A stretch of DNA of 64,000 nucleotides from Cupriavidus agavae (GCF_004217045.1 NZ_SGXM01000002.1:558001-622000), one strand, 5' to 3'; shown: positions 27,426 through 36,025, numbered from the stretch's first letter. Numbers and translations: made by a program. The notes: generated by a model not told the origin, from the letters alone.

Positions 27426-28345
27426 GTACCTGCCTCCTCGGCCACCCAGCCGATGCCGGGTCTGCCGCTCCAGTAGCCATTGCTTGGGGTGGCGTCCGCC
27501 GGCATGACCGGGCTGGGCGACGCCGGGCGCTGTGCGCGCCGGATCTCGTCAAGGTGGGCGATGGCTTCGCCCGTGCCGCTCGCGTGGGGGCTGACCCGCA
27601 TGTAGTCGATGCCGCCATCGGCCATCGCCGACACCTCGGCGCACAGGTCCAGGCATGTCGCGCTCTGGGTCTGGATGCCGTTCAGCGTGAAGAACGCCTG
27701 CCCCTCGCCCGTGCTGGCCACGAGCCCGTCGGGGTATCCCTCGCAGCGGAACTCGCAGGCATCCTTGCGCAGCCGGAAATGGCGCGCCGTGAAGCAGCGC
27801 GCCGAGAACGCCAGCGGCATGCGGCCCCATACCATCGCTTCCACCGCAACCCCGGCGGGCCGCGCCGCGCTCAGGGCCAGCATCGTCGGACCATCCATTT
27901 CCACCGGCACCGTGCAGCCCACGGCGCCCAGTTCGGCCAGCCACGCCAGCGTGTCGGCGTGGTAGACATTCAGGTGCGGGCCGCCGATGAACGGCCGGCG
28001 CTCCATGCAGCGCACCGCGCCCAGGTCATTGGCCTCGACCAGGAAATCCCCCTGCGTGCAGATCTTGCGCATCACGGCGATGTCGGTATCGGACTCCACC
28101 AGTACCGGCGTGGACAGCACCACCTGCTTGCCCGCCTCGCGCAGCATCTGCGCGATCTCGATCCAGTGGGCGAAGCGCATTTCGTGGCGGCGCGTGCAGA
28201 CGGTCTCGCCCAGGTAGACGCGATCCACTGGCGAATCGGCGATGCCCGCGTAGAAGCTCAGCACCGTGGCGTGCGGCCAGTAATACAGCAGGGGACCGAG
28301 CGCGATACGAAAGCGCTCGGGTTGGGAATATTGCGTCGGGGCCAT
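27422..28345 (-). CDS. ubiV: UbiV, U32-type iron-sulfur subunit of O2-independent ubiquinone hydroxylation
   Basis: The 307-residue peptidase-U32-like protein opens ALGPLLYYWPHATVLSFYAG, a UbiV signature, and has the cysteine set expected to hold a 4Fe-4S cluster (ETVCTRRHE, and a later pattern SARCFTARH..DACEFRC, then TCLDLC). With UbiU it forms the complex that hydroxylates ubiquinone precursors from prephenate without O2. The gene follows ubiU by 36 bases and overlaps ubiT by four. Confidence 0.9.
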   Translation of the reverse strand: MAPTQYSQPERFRIALGPLLYYWPHATVLSFYAGIADSPVDRVYLGETVCTRRHEMRFAHWIEIAQMLREAGKQVVLSTPVLVESDTDIAVMRKICTQGDFLVEANDLGAVRCMERRPFIGGPHLNVYHADTLAWLAELGAVGCTVPVEMDGPTMLALSAARPAGVAVEAMVWGRMPLAFSARCFTARHFRLRKDACEFRCEGYPDGLVASTGEGQAFFTLNGIQTQSATCLDLCAEVSAMADGGIDYMRVSPHASGTGEAIAHLDEIRRAQRPASPSPVMPADATPSNGYWSGRPGIGWVAEEAGT

Positions 28346-28381
28346 GGTTTGGCTCGGTTCTTGTGTGGGGAGGGAAGAATG

Positions 28382-29446
28382 TCAGCGCCAGGGCCGGTCG
28401 TAGGCGCCCTGCGTGACCTGATCGCCTTCGGCGTGGCGGCCCAGCGTGGCCTGCCACTCCTGGCGCGGCACGAAGCGGCGCGGATCGCGGCAGGCATCGT
28501 CGATGGCGGCGCGCAGCACGCCCACCACGTCGGCCACATAGCGCGGGCTGCGCTGGCGCCCCTCGATCTTGATCGCGGCGATGCCCATGTCGATCAGCGA
28601 CGGCAGCAACGACACCGCGTTGAGGCTGGTGGGTTCCTCCAGCACGTAGCCGCGCTCGCCTTCCACGGTGAAGCGGCCCTTGCACAGCGTGGGATAGCCG
28701 GCGGGCTCGCCCGGCGCGTAGCTGTCGATCAGGATGCCCGAGAGGCGCGCGTCCATGGTGCCGTCGCGCTCGTCCCAGCGCACGGCGTGGGCCGGCGAGC
28801 AGACCCCCTTGTTGTTCGGCGAATCGCCGGTGGCGTACGACGACAGCAGGCAGCGGCCCTCGGCCATCACGCACAGGCTGCCGAAGCCGAATACCTCCAG
28901 TTCCACATCGGTCTGGCGCGCCAGCCGGGCGATCTGCGGCACCGACAGCACGCGCGGCAGCACCACGCGGCGGATGCCGAACTGCTGCCGCATCAGCTCG
29001 ATCGCGTCGGCATGGGTGGCGGAGCCCTGCACGGAAAGATGGATGCGCAGCGACGGGTGGCGGCGCGCGGCATAGGCGATCAGCCCGGCGTCTGCCATGA
29101 TCACCGCGTCGGCGCCAAGGCCGGCGGCGGCATCCACGGCGTGGTGCCAGCGCTCGACCTGGCCCATCTGCGCGAACGTATTGATGGCGAACAGGACTTC
29201 CGCGCCCCGGGCGTGTGCCTCGGCCACGCCCTTGCGGATATCGTCCTCGCTGAAGTTGAGTCCGCCGAAATTGCGCGCGTTGGTGGCGTCGCGCAGGCCC
29301 AGGTAGACCGCATCGGCGCCGTGCTGCAGCGCCATGCGCAGCGCGGCCAGCGAACCGGCCGGGGCCACCAGTTGGGGGCGCCGGATCGGTCGCTCGGATT
29401 CTGAAACGGAGGATCGGCCGGTGGCATCGGCCGTGGCTGCTGTCAT
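28382..29446 (-). CDS. ubiU: UbiU, U32-type iron-sulfur subunit of O2-independent ubiquinone hydroxylation
   Basis: A 354-residue U32 protein: PQLVAPAGSLAALRMALQHG, ADAVYLGLR, NFGGLNFSEDDI, and the conserved cysteines in SLCVMAEGRCLLSSY, NNKGVCSPAHAV and YPTLCKGRF, four in total for a 4Fe-4S cluster. It carries about 25 residues before the usual family start, so a later start (Leu or Val codon) cannot be excluded; the first ATG is used here. It heads the ubiU-ubiV-ubiT operon, expected to be needed for anaerobic respiration such as denitrification. Confidence 0.9.
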   Translation of the reverse strand: MTAATADATGRSSVSESERPIRRPQLVAPAGSLAALRMALQHGADAVYLGLRDATNARNFGGLNFSEDDIRKGVAEAHARGAEVLFAINTFAQMGQVERWHHAVDAAAGLGADAVIMADAGLIAYAARRHPSLRIHLSVQGSATHADAIELMRQQFGIRRVVLPRVLSVPQIARLARQTDVELEVFGFGSLCVMAEGRCLLSSYATGDSPNNKGVCSPAHAVRWDERDGTMDARLSGILIDSYAPGEPAGYPTLCKGRFTVEGERGYVLEEPTSLNAVSLLPSLIDMGIAAIKIEGRQRSPRYVADVVGVLRAAIDDACRDPRRFVPRQEWQATLGRHAEGDQVTQGAYDRPWR

Positions 29447-29568
29447 CGCGTGGCATCCGGGAAGGGGAACCCGAGGATGCTAGCGATTCGACGAAAACCG
29501 CCCTTTGATGCCGCGCAAACGAAATCGAGTGGGCGGGAACTGTCCAGCCCGCTGCACAATCGGGGGCT

Positions 29569-30372
29569 TTACGTGCGTGCCGGAGCGCCCAGCCTTGCCG
29601 ACAACTGGTTGGCCAGCGCCCGCACCTGACGGCCGATGCGCTGGCCGGTAGCGGCATCGATCTCGCTGGTCAGATAGCTCACGGCAATCGCCCCGGCCGC
29701 GCGGGGGCCGCTGGTGTCGAAAACCGGCGCGCCGAAGCAGGTCATGCCTTCGCGCATCTGGCCGTTGTCGATGGAATAGCCGGTGGCCCGCACCGTGTGG
29801 AGTTCGTCCGCCAGTTGCGCCACGCTGGCCACGCTGGCGCGCGTCAGGCGCGGCGGCAGTCCTTCGGCAAACAGCCGCCCGACCTCGTCCGGCGCCAGCG
29901 TGCTCAGGATGGCCTTGCCCGTGGCCGTATAGGGCGCCGGCAGCCGCATGCCGATGCGGAACGTCACCCCCAGCGGACGGTCGCCGTTCTGGCAGGCCAG
30001 ATAGACCACCTCGGCCCCTTCGAGCATCGACAGCGTGACCGTGGCGTCGTGGAACGCGTCGGTCTCGCTCCAGAGCGCGTCGAACTCGCCGGTGATGCGC
30101 GTCTGCGCCAGGAAGGCGCTGGCCCAGCCCATCACGTGCGGGCCGAGCGCCATCGCGCCGCCGGGCAGCCGCTTGACGAGCTGCAATTGCACGAGCGTGT
30201 CGCACATGCCATGCAGCGAACTCTTGGGGGCGCCGGTGAGACGGGTCAGGTCGGCCAGCGTCAGCGGTTCGGGCGCGGCGGCGATGGCGTCGAGCACCTG
30301 GACGGCGCGCACCACGGCCGGCGAGGTGGGCCGGGTCGGGTTGTGGGGAAGATCGTAGGCGGACTTCGGCAT
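29569..30372 (-). CDS. IclR-family regulator of the 4-hydroxybutyrate genes (predicted)
   Basis: A 267-residue IclR protein with winged helix (AVVRAVQVLDAIAAAPEPLT, TRLTGAPKSSLHGMCDTLVQL) and the usual effector domain (LPAPYTATGKAILSTL). The gene is divergent from gabD and the iron alcohol dehydrogenase gene, with a perfect 16-bp palindrome between. ATG 30372 is preferred because the region up to 30426 would lie in the promoter; that upstream ATG is the alternative. The effector could be 4-hydroxybutyrate or succinate semialdehyde, by inference from neighbours. Confidence 0.85.
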   Translation of the reverse strand: MPKSAYDLPHNPTRPTSPAVVRAVQVLDAIAAAPEPLTLADLTRLTGAPKSSLHGMCDTLVQLQLVKRLPGGAMALGPHVMGWASAFLAQTRITGEFDALWSETDAFHDATVTLSMLEGAEVVYLACQNGDRPLGVTFRIGMRLPAPYTATGKAILSTLAPDEVGRLFAEGLPPRLTRASVASVAQLADELHTVRATGYSIDNGQMREGMTCFGAPVFDTSGPRAAGAIAVSYLTSEIDAATGQRIGRQVRALANQLSARLGAPART

Positions 30373-30466
30373 GGAGATTGGCAGGTTTCCGAGAACGATG
30401 CGGATGGCTGGCGGTCTGCCAAGCATGGGCGTATGATCGCCTGATCGTTCTACATACCGAATACTA

Positions 30467-30482
30467 GTTCAATCTATTGAAC
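30467..30482. promoter_or_regulatory. Perfect palindrome GTTCAATCTATTGAAC, probable IclR operator
   Basis: Seven-base arms around CT, in the 146-base divergent region, 36 bases before the gabD start. Position and symmetry suit the dimeric IclR regulator encoded next door. Confidence 0.6.
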
Positions 30483-30518
30483 GTCAGCAAGGCGTTCGTT
30501 GACCTGGAAGCCCCCGCC

Positions 30519-31967
30519 ATGCAACTCAAGGACTCAACCCTGTTTCGCCAGTTGGCCTTTGTCGACGGCCAGTGGATCGGTGCCGACGCCGGCGCCACGT
30601 TCAATGTGATCGATCCGGCCACCGGCGAGATCATTGCCCGCGTGGCTGACCTCGGCGCCGCCGAGACCGAACGCGCGATCGCGGCCGCCGAGCAGGCCCA
30701 GAAAGCCTGGGCCGCGCAGACCGGCAAGCAGCGCGCCGCCGTGCTGCGCCGCTGGTTCGACCTGATGATTGCCAACACCGACGACCTGGCCTACCTGATG
30801 ACGCGCGAGCAGGGCAAGCCGCTGGCCGAGGCCCGCGGCGAGATTGCCTACGCCGCGAGCTTCATCGAGTGGTTTGCCGAGGAAGCGAAGCGTGTGGACG
30901 GCGAGGTGCTGGCCACGCCGGCCGCCGACAAGCGCCTGGTCACGCTGCGCCAGCCCGTGGGCGTCTGCGCGGCCATCACGCCGTGGAATTTCCCGGCCGC
31001 GATGATCACGCGCAAGGCCGCGCCCGCGCTGGCCGCCGGCTGCGCCATCGTCATCAAGCCAGCCGAACTGACGCCGCTCTCGGCGTTCGCGCTGGCCGAA
31101 CTGGCCCACCGCGCCGGCGTGCCGGCCGGGGTGCTGCAGGTGGTGACCGGCGACTCGAAGACGATCGGCGCCGTGCTGACGGGCAGCCCTGTGGTGCGCA
31201 AGCTCTCGTTCACGGGCTCCACCGAGGTGGGCCGCATCCTGATGGGCCAGTGCGCACCCACGGTCAAGCGGCTCTCGCTCGAACTGGGCGGCAATGCGCC
31301 GTTCATCGTGTTCGACGACGCCGACGTGGATGCGGCGGTCGAAGGCGCCATCGCCGCCAAGTACCGCAACGGCGGCCAGACCTGCGTCTGCGCCAACCGC
31401 TTCTACATCCAGGACGGCATCTACGACGCCTTTGCGGCGAAGTTTGCCGAGCGCACGGGCCAGTTGCGCGTGGGTAACGGGCTCGAAGAGGGTGTGGTGA
31501 TCGGCCCGCTGATCGAGGGCAAGGCCATCGACAAGGTGAAAACCCTCGTGGCGGACGCCACGGCCAAGGGCGGCCGCGTACTGGCCGGCGGCGGCGAGCA
31601 CCCGCTCGGCGGCACGTTCTACACGCCCACGGTGATCGGCGACGCCACGGCCGAGATGCGCCTGGCGCGCGAGGAAATCTTCGGGCCGGTGGCGCCGCTG
31701 TTCCGCTTCAAGGCCGACGACGAGGCGATTGCCGCGGCCAACGCCACGGAGTTCGGCCTCGCCGCCTACCTCTACACGCGCGACATCGCCCGTGCGTGGC
31801 GCACCGGCGAAGCGCTCGAATATGGCATGGTGGGCCTGAACACCGGCCTGATCTCGAATGAGGTGGCGCCGTTTGGCGGCATCAAGCAGTCCGGCGTGGG
31901 CCGCGAGGGCTCGCGCCACGGCATCGAGGAATATCTCGAAATCAAGTATCTCTGCCTGCAGATGTGA
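30519..31967 (+). CDS. gabD: NAD(P)-dependent succinate-semialdehyde dehydrogenase
   Basis: The 482-residue aldehyde dehydrogenase has the general base Glu255 in SLELGG and the nucleophile Cys289 in GGQTCVCANR, matching in number and spacing the E. coli GabD length of 482. A second cysteine at 291 can form the redox switch known from GabD. The Rossmann part has FTGSTEVGR. It oxidises succinate semialdehyde to succinate. ATG 30519 has GGAAG upstream; the frame also opens at a TTG 42 bases earlier. The alcohol dehydrogenase gene follows after 13 bases. Confidence 0.93.
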   Translation: MQLKDSTLFRQLAFVDGQWIGADAGATFNVIDPATGEIIARVADLGAAETERAIAAAEQAQKAWAAQTGKQRAAVLRRWFDLMIANTDDLAYLMTREQGKPLAEARGEIAYAASFIEWFAEEAKRVDGEVLATPAADKRLVTLRQPVGVCAAITPWNFPAAMITRKAAPALAAGCAIVIKPAELTPLSAFALAELAHRAGVPAGVLQVVTGDSKTIGAVLTGSPVVRKLSFTGSTEVGRILMGQCAPTVKRLSLELGGNAPFIVFDDADVDAAVEGAIAAKYRNGGQTCVCANRFYIQDGIYDAFAAKFAERTGQLRVGNGLEEGVVIGPLIEGKAIDKVKTLVADATAKGGRVLAGGGEHPLGGTFYTPTVIGDATAEMRLAREEIFGPVAPLFRFKADDEAIAAANATEFGLAAYLYTRDIARAWRTGEALEYGMVGLNTGLISNEVAPFGGIKQSGVGREGSRHGIEEYLEIKYLCLQM

Positions 31968-31980
31968 GGACGACGACATC

Positions 31981-33138
31981 ATGAACCCCTTCCGCTTCCA
32001 GACGGTTCCCACCGTCGTGGTCGAATTCGGCGCGGCGCGCCGGCTTGGCGCGCTGCTGCGCGAGGCGTTTCCGCAGGCGCGCCGGCTCTGCGTGGTGACC
32101 GACGGCTTCCTGGCGCGCAGCGGCCTGCTGGCGCCGGCGCTCGACGATCTCGGCCAGCACGGCTGGCGGGTAAGCGTCATCGACGACGTCATTGCCGACC
32201 CGCCCGAGCACGTGGTGCTCGAAGCTACCGAGCGCGCCCGGGCGGCCGATGCGGAGGTGGTGCTGGGCCTGGGCGGCGGATCGTCGATGGATGTGGCCAA
32301 GCTGATTGCAGTGCTGCTGCCGGCCACCCAGTCGCTCAAGGACATGTACGGCGTGAAGAAGGTCACGGGCACGCGCCTGCCGCTGGTGCAGATGCCGACC
32401 ACGGCCGGCACGGGCTCCGAGGTGACGGCCGTGTCGATCGTCACCACCGGCGAGACGACCAAGATGGGCGTGGTGGCGCCGCAGTTGTTTGCGGACCTGG
32501 CCATCCTCGATGCCGAACTGACGCTGGGCCTGCCGCGTGCCGCCACGGCCGCCACCGGCATCGACGCCATGGTGCATGCGATCGAGGCCTACACCAGCGC
32601 GCACCTGAAGAACCCGGTTTCCGACATGCTGGCCGTGCGGGCACTGCAACTGCTGTCGCAGAACCTGATGCTGGCGTGCGAGAACGGCCACGACCGCAAC
32701 GCCCGCGAAGCCATGCTGCTGGGCGCGATGTTCGCCGGCCAGTCGTTCGCCAATTCCCCAGTGGCCGCCGTCCACGCGCTGGCCTACCCGGTGGGTGGCA
32801 TCTTCCACGTGGCGCACGGGCTGTCCAACGCCCTGGTGCTGCCCCACGTGATGAAGTTCAACGCCCCGGCCGCCTGCCGGCGCTACGCCGAACTCTGCGA
32901 CGTGGTGCTGCCGGGCACCACCGGCAGCGACGAGACCAAGGCCGCCGCGCTGATCGCCCACATCGAGGGCCTGATCGAGGCCACCGGCATCCCCCGCACG
33001 CTGCGCGAGGTGGGCGTCACCGAAGCCGACCTGCCGCGCATGGCCAGCGACGCGATGCTGCAGACGCGCCTGCTGGTCAACAATCCGCGCGAAGTCACCG
33101 AGGCGGACGCGCTGGCGATCTACCGGGCGGCATATTGA
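31981..33138 (+). CDS. Iron-containing alcohol dehydrogenase, probable 4-hydroxybutyrate dehydrogenase
   Basis: A 385-residue group III alcohol dehydrogenase: nucleotide site GLGGGSSMDVAKL, PTTAGTGSEVT, and the metal-binding region ATGIDAMVHAIEAY with the later FHVAHGLSNALVLPH. It would oxidise a short hydroxyacid or alcohol with NAD. Its pairing with gabD under one regulator makes 4-hydroxybutyrate to succinate semialdehyde the best guess. ATG 31981 has a weak GAGGAC site. Other short diols or alcohols are possible. Confidence 0.85.
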   Translation: MNPFRFQTVPTVVVEFGAARRLGALLREAFPQARRLCVVTDGFLARSGLLAPALDDLGQHGWRVSVIDDVIADPPEHVVLEATERARAADAEVVLGLGGGSSMDVAKLIAVLLPATQSLKDMYGVKKVTGTRLPLVQMPTTAGTGSEVTAVSIVTTGETTKMGVVAPQLFADLAILDAELTLGLPRAATAATGIDAMVHAIEAYTSAHLKNPVSDMLAVRALQLLSQNLMLACENGHDRNAREAMLLGAMFAGQSFANSPVAAVHALAYPVGGIFHVAHGLSNALVLPHVMKFNAPAACRRYAELCDVVLPGTTGSDETKAAALIAHIEGLIEATGIPRTLREVGVTEADLPRMASDAMLQTRLLVNNPREVTEADALAIYRAAY

Positions 33139-33151
33139 CCGTCTTCGCCCC

Positions 33152-33191
33152 GGTTTGCCCGCCTCCCCCGCATAGGTGAGGCGGGCAAACC
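33152..33191. terminator. 14-bp perfect inverted repeat after the alcohol dehydrogenase gene
   Basis: GGTTTGCCCGCCTC and its complement around a 12-base loop, 13 bases after the stop codon. It has no following T run, so termination is only suggested by position. Confidence 0.5.
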
Positions 33192-33288
33192 AGCAAGTCG
33201 TCCGATTCCTACACCGATTTCAGCCCCTGCCCGCCTCAGCGCGCACCCTTGCTGTCCTAACCTGAACATACCGGGACAGCCGAGCGGC

Positions 33289-33304
33289 CGGCACGCTACG
33301 TGCC
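33289..33304 (+). promoter_or_regulatory. Candidate sigma-54 promoter of the DUF3309 gene
   Basis: CGGCACG-CTAC-GTGCC keeps the invariant GG-N10-GC and matches 9 of 12 consensus positions (TGGCACG-N4-TTGCW). It ends about 30 bases before the ATG. It is also a near-palindrome, so it may have another reason to exist. Confidence 0.4.
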
Positions 33305-33335
33305 GCGCGCCAGCGCCACAATAAAGGAGCAAAAC

Positions 33336-33494
33336 ATGGGCATCGGTACCATTCTTCTGATCATTCTGATTCTGCTGCTCGTCGGCGCACTGCCGGCATG
33401 GCCGTACAGCTCCGGCTGGGGCTACGGGCCGAGCGGTGGCCTGGGGCTGATCGTCCTCATTGTCGTCATCCTCGTGGTGATGGGCCGCATATAA
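33336..33494 (+). CDS. DUF3309-type small membrane protein
   Basis: A 52-residue protein made of two hydrophobic helices (TILLIILILLLVGALPAWPY and LGLIVLIVVILVVMGRI) around a short Gly/Ser/Tyr loop with PYSSGWGYGPSGG. This is the DUF3309 pattern, found widely in proteobacterial stress gene groups; function unknown. ATG 33336 follows AAAGGAG with six bases between. The DUF3008 gene follows after 43 bases, likely in the same transcript. Confidence 0.85.
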   Translation: MGIGTILLIILILLLVGALPAWPYSSGWGYGPSGGLGLIVLIVVILVVMGRI

Positions 33495-33537
33495 CGCGCG
33501 GCGGTTCCTTCTTTCTCATCTTTCAAGGGAGACCGAG

Positions 33538-33726
33538 ATGCCAGCAAAATCCAAGGCCCAGCAGATGGCGGCCGGCGCGGCGTTGTCCGCCAAGCGCGGC
33601 GAGCGCAAGTCAAGCTCGCTCAAAGGGGCGTCGAAGTCGATGGCGAAATCGATGAGCGAGACCGAACTCAAGAAAATGGCCAGCACCAAACAGAAAGGCA
33701 AGCCCCAGCACAAGTCGAAGAGCTGA
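33538..33726 (+). CDS. DUF3008-type small basic protein
   Basis: The 62-residue cytoplasmic protein is rich in Lys, Ser and Ala: PAKSKAQQMAAGAALSAKRG, then SKSMAKSMSETELKKMASTK. It fits the DUF3008 family, which is induced in stress in several proteobacteria and has no known biochemical function. AAGGGAG precedes the ATG. A strong terminator follows, so DUF3309 and DUF3008 form a two-gene operon. Confidence 0.82.
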   Translation: MPAKSKAQQMAAGAALSAKRGERKSSSLKGASKSMAKSMSETELKKMASTKQKGKPQHKSKS

Positions 33727-33744
33727 CGGCCGGCCTTTCAGCCG

Positions 33745-33779
33745 AACGCCCCCGGAGCAAGCCTCCCGGGGGCGTTTTT
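33745..33779 (+). terminator. Intrinsic terminator after the DUF3008 gene
   Basis: AACGCCCCCGG and its complement form an 11-bp stem, followed by TTT. On the opposite strand it may also serve the convergent ParB-like gene. Confidence 0.88.
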
Positions 33780-33822
33780 CATTGGCACGCGCCGCCCGCG
33801 GCCAGAGACCGGAGGCGAGCGG

Positions 33823-34455
33823 CTAGAGGGACTGCCCGGGCACGAACGGGCCGACGAAGCCCGGCAGCTTGCGCGCCTTGCTGCTGCGCGCGAGCGGAAT
33901 CGCGATCGTCATCGCGCGGGCAAACCCGGCGATGCTTTGCAGGTCTTCCTCCACATGGCGCCGGAAGAACGCCGCCCAGCGGAAATCGCCGTAGGCGTTA
34001 CCCGGCTTGCGGTAGGCGCCGGCGTTGCGCGTAAAGGCGGCGAGGCTGCGGTAGGGGTCGTCACGCATGCCCATTACCGTGGCCGGCAGCGCGTCGGCAT
34101 CGAGCAGCTTGCCGTGCTCGTCGTAGGGATGCAGGTGCCCCAGCTCGCGCATGCGCTTCCAGAACCTGCCCGGCGACAGGCTGCTCAGGTCGTCGACGAT
34201 CACCACGGGCGCCTGGTTCCAGCCCAGTTCGAGCCAGGCGCGGGCCCAGTGGTGGTGGTCGGCAATGTAAAGCGCGTCGCCGGGACCCACCACGGTCTGG
34301 ATGCGGTGGCTGTCCATGAAGCGCCGCAGCGCTTCGGGGCTGCGCGGCTTGCCGCTGACTTCGGCCTTCTCGTGTACGTGGTAGAGCCCCAGCGTGATCT
34401 GCGTGGGGCGCAGCGTGTCGAGATCGGCGGTCTCCCTGCGTGCGGTGAAGGCCAT
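33823..34455 (-). CDS. ParB-like nuclease-domain protein (ParBc_2), short form
   Basis: The 210-residue protein has the ParBc_2 pattern: LRPTQITLGLYHVHEK, FMDSHRIQTVVGPGDALYIADHHHWARAW, LHPYDEHGK, GMRDDPYRS and YGDFRWAAFF. It is a clear paralogue of the product at 36026-36826, which adds a long lysine-rich tail. The family is called a putative ParB-like nuclease; no activity has been established that I can name. ATG 34455 starts two bases after the stop of the preceding gene, so it is the third gene of the SDR operon. The open frame upstream of it is a shadow. Confidence 0.82.
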   Translation of the reverse strand: MAFTARRETADLDTLRPTQITLGLYHVHEKAEVSGKPRSPEALRRFMDSHRIQTVVGPGDALYIADHHHWARAWLELGWNQAPVVIVDDLSSLSPGRFWKRMRELGHLHPYDEHGKLLDADALPATVMGMRDDPYRSLAAFTRNAGAYRKPGNAYGDFRWAAFFRRHVEEDLQSIAGFARAMTIAIPLARSSKARKLPGFVGPFVPGQSL

Positions 34456-34457
34456 TG

Positions 34458-34925
34458 TCAGTTGTGGCTCGCTACCTGGTTGTCGACGTAGTGTTCCAGC
34501 TCGCTGCCCGGATCCTCGTTGCCAGTGCTGTCCTCGGCCACGGCTTCCTTCGCCACCGGTGCGGCATGGGCCGGCCGGGAGGCGTCGTTTGCATGGTTGC
34601 CGGGCACCGGCCAGCACTCGCCTTCCGGCACGTCGAGCAGGTCCGGCGCGCGCTTTGGATCGAAATCGCTCCACTGACCGCTCTCCCACTGTCCTTCGGC
34701 CTGCTCGCACTCGCTCGCTCCGCCGTCGCGCAGCACCGCCAGCACTTCCTCGCGGCGCTCGCCGCCGGCCCGCGCCGCCAGCAGCACACCGGGGGCGCGG
34801 GCGCCCCCGGGATCGACCGACATCACCGAAACATCCCACACGGAGAAGCCCCGTGCGTACAGCTTCTGGGCCACTTCCTCGGCCTCGGGAACAGACGCGA
34901 AGCGCCCGGCGACAATCGAAGACAT
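34458..34925 (-). CDS. Small stress-type protein, soluble paralogue
   Basis: A 155-residue protein of unknown function. Its beginning (SSIVAGRFASVPEAEEVAQKL) and middle (GVLLAARAGGERREEVLAVL, then AEGQWESGQWSDFDP) match the two ends of the protein at 42679-43248, but the hydrophobic Gly-rich segment of that protein is missing here. The C-terminal 50 residues are acidic and unlike it. It lies between the SDR and ParB-like genes on one strand, 33 and 2 bases apart, so these are one operon. I do not recognise a named domain. Confidence 0.75.
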   Translation of the reverse strand: MSSIVAGRFASVPEAEEVAQKLYARGFSVWDVSVMSVDPGGARAPGVLLAARAGGERREEVLAVLRDGGASECEQAEGQWESGQWSDFDPKRAPDLLDVPEGECWPVPGNHANDASRPAHAAPVAKEAVAEDSTGNEDPGSELEHYVDNQVASHN

Positions 34926-34958
34926 GATCGTTCTCCCTGTTGAGTCCGCGCGTACGGA

Positions 34959-35816
34959 CTACGCGTTGACGACCTCACCACCATTGATATGGAGGATCTG
35001 ACCAGTGATATAGCTCGCGGCATCGGAAGCCAGGAACACATAGCCCGATGCCACCTCGAACGGCTGGCCGGGACGCCCCATCGGCGTCTTCTTGCCAAAC
35101 TCGGCCACTTCCTCGGCGGTGAACGTCGATGGAATCAGCGGCGTCCAGATCGGTCCCGGCGCCACGCCGTTCACGCGGATGCCCCGCTTCACGACCTGTA
35201 GCGCCAGCGAGCGCGTGAATGCCACGATCGCGCCCTTGGTCGCCGAATAGTCAAGCAGGTGCGCGCTGCCGCGATAGGCCGTGACCGACGTCGTATTCAG
35301 GATCGACGAGCCCTTGCCCAGATGCTGCATTGCCGCACGCGTGACGTGGAACATCGCGAACACGTTGGTCCGGAACGTGTCCTCCAGCTGATCCGGCGTC
35401 ACGTCCTCGATGTCTTTCTGCGGATGCTGCTCGGCGGCGTTGTTGACGAGGATGTCCAGCCGCCCGAAGCGCTTCACGGTGTCGGCCACGATCTGGTCGG
35501 CGTGGGCCACCTCGGCAAGGTCGCCAGCCATCGCCAGTGCGCCCTGTCCTGCCTCGGTGATCAGCCGCTCGGTCTCCCGCGCATCGTCATGCTCGTCGAG
35601 ATAGGCGAACGCCACGTCGGCGCCCTCTCGGGCAAACGCGACGGCAATGGCGCGTCCGATACCGCTGTCACCACCGGTGACGAGTGCCACCTTGCCCTTC
35701 AGCCGGCCACTGCCGACATAGTCGTCGGCGCCGCTGTCGGGCTTCGGTTCCATCTCGCTTTCCAGCCCCGGCTGACGCGACTGATGCTGCGGAGGCACTT
35801 GCTTCGGTGTGGACAT
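34959..35816 (-). CDS. Short-chain dehydrogenase of the general-stress type
   Basis: A 285-residue SDR with a 37-residue polar N-terminal extension (PPQHQSRQPGLESEMEPKPD). The nucleotide site is TGGDSGIG (47-54), followed by NNAAE (125-129) and the catalytic Ser177, Tyr190 and Lys194 (YSATKG). The extended form resembles B. subtilis YhxD/YdaD-like general stress dehydrogenases and glucose-1-dehydrogenase-like enzymes. The substrate is unknown. It is first of a three-gene operon headed by a good sigma-54 type promoter. Confidence 0.87.
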   Translation of the reverse strand: MSTPKQVPPQHQSRQPGLESEMEPKPDSGADDYVGSGRLKGKVALVTGGDSGIGRAIAVAFAREGADVAFAYLDEHDDARETERLITEAGQGALAMAGDLAEVAHADQIVADTVKRFGRLDILVNNAAEQHPQKDIEDVTPDQLEDTFRTNVFAMFHVTRAAMQHLGKGSSILNTTSVTAYRGSAHLLDYSATKGAIVAFTRSLALQVVKRGIRVNGVAPGPIWTPLIPSTFTAEEVAEFGKKTPMGRPGQPFEVASGYVFLASDAASYITGQILHINGGEVVNA

Positions 35817-35852
35817 GCAGTTCCCCGGTTCAGGATGTCATGCGGGGGGCTG

Positions 35853-35868
35853 CGCAAGTATCGTGCCG
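35853..35868 (-). promoter_or_regulatory. Candidate sigma-54 promoter of the SDR operon
   Basis: Minus strand CGGCACG-ATAC-TTGCG, 10 of 12 consensus positions with GG-N10-GC intact. The predicted start site is about 25 bases before the SDR ATG. Confidence 0.6.
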
Positions 35869-35974
35869 CCGGAGTTTTCGCCGTGGCGGGACGGGATGCG
35901 ACGTCGCGCCGGGTAACCGTTACAACGCGTAGCAAGGATTCCCCTCCAATTTCCCGGCGGCCACCACGGCGGCA

Positions 35975-35990
35975 CGGCACGAAGCTTGCA
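35975..35990 (+). promoter_or_regulatory. Candidate sigma-54 promoter of the long ParB-like gene
   Basis: CGGCACG-AAGC-TTGCA, 11 of 12 consensus positions. The predicted start site is about 25 bases before the ATG at 36026. It is divergent from the promoter at 35853-35868, about 110 bases apart. Confidence 0.68.
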
Positions 35991-36025
35991 ACGCGGGAAA
36001 CGTTGCAAGACTCCCAGACAGAGCC

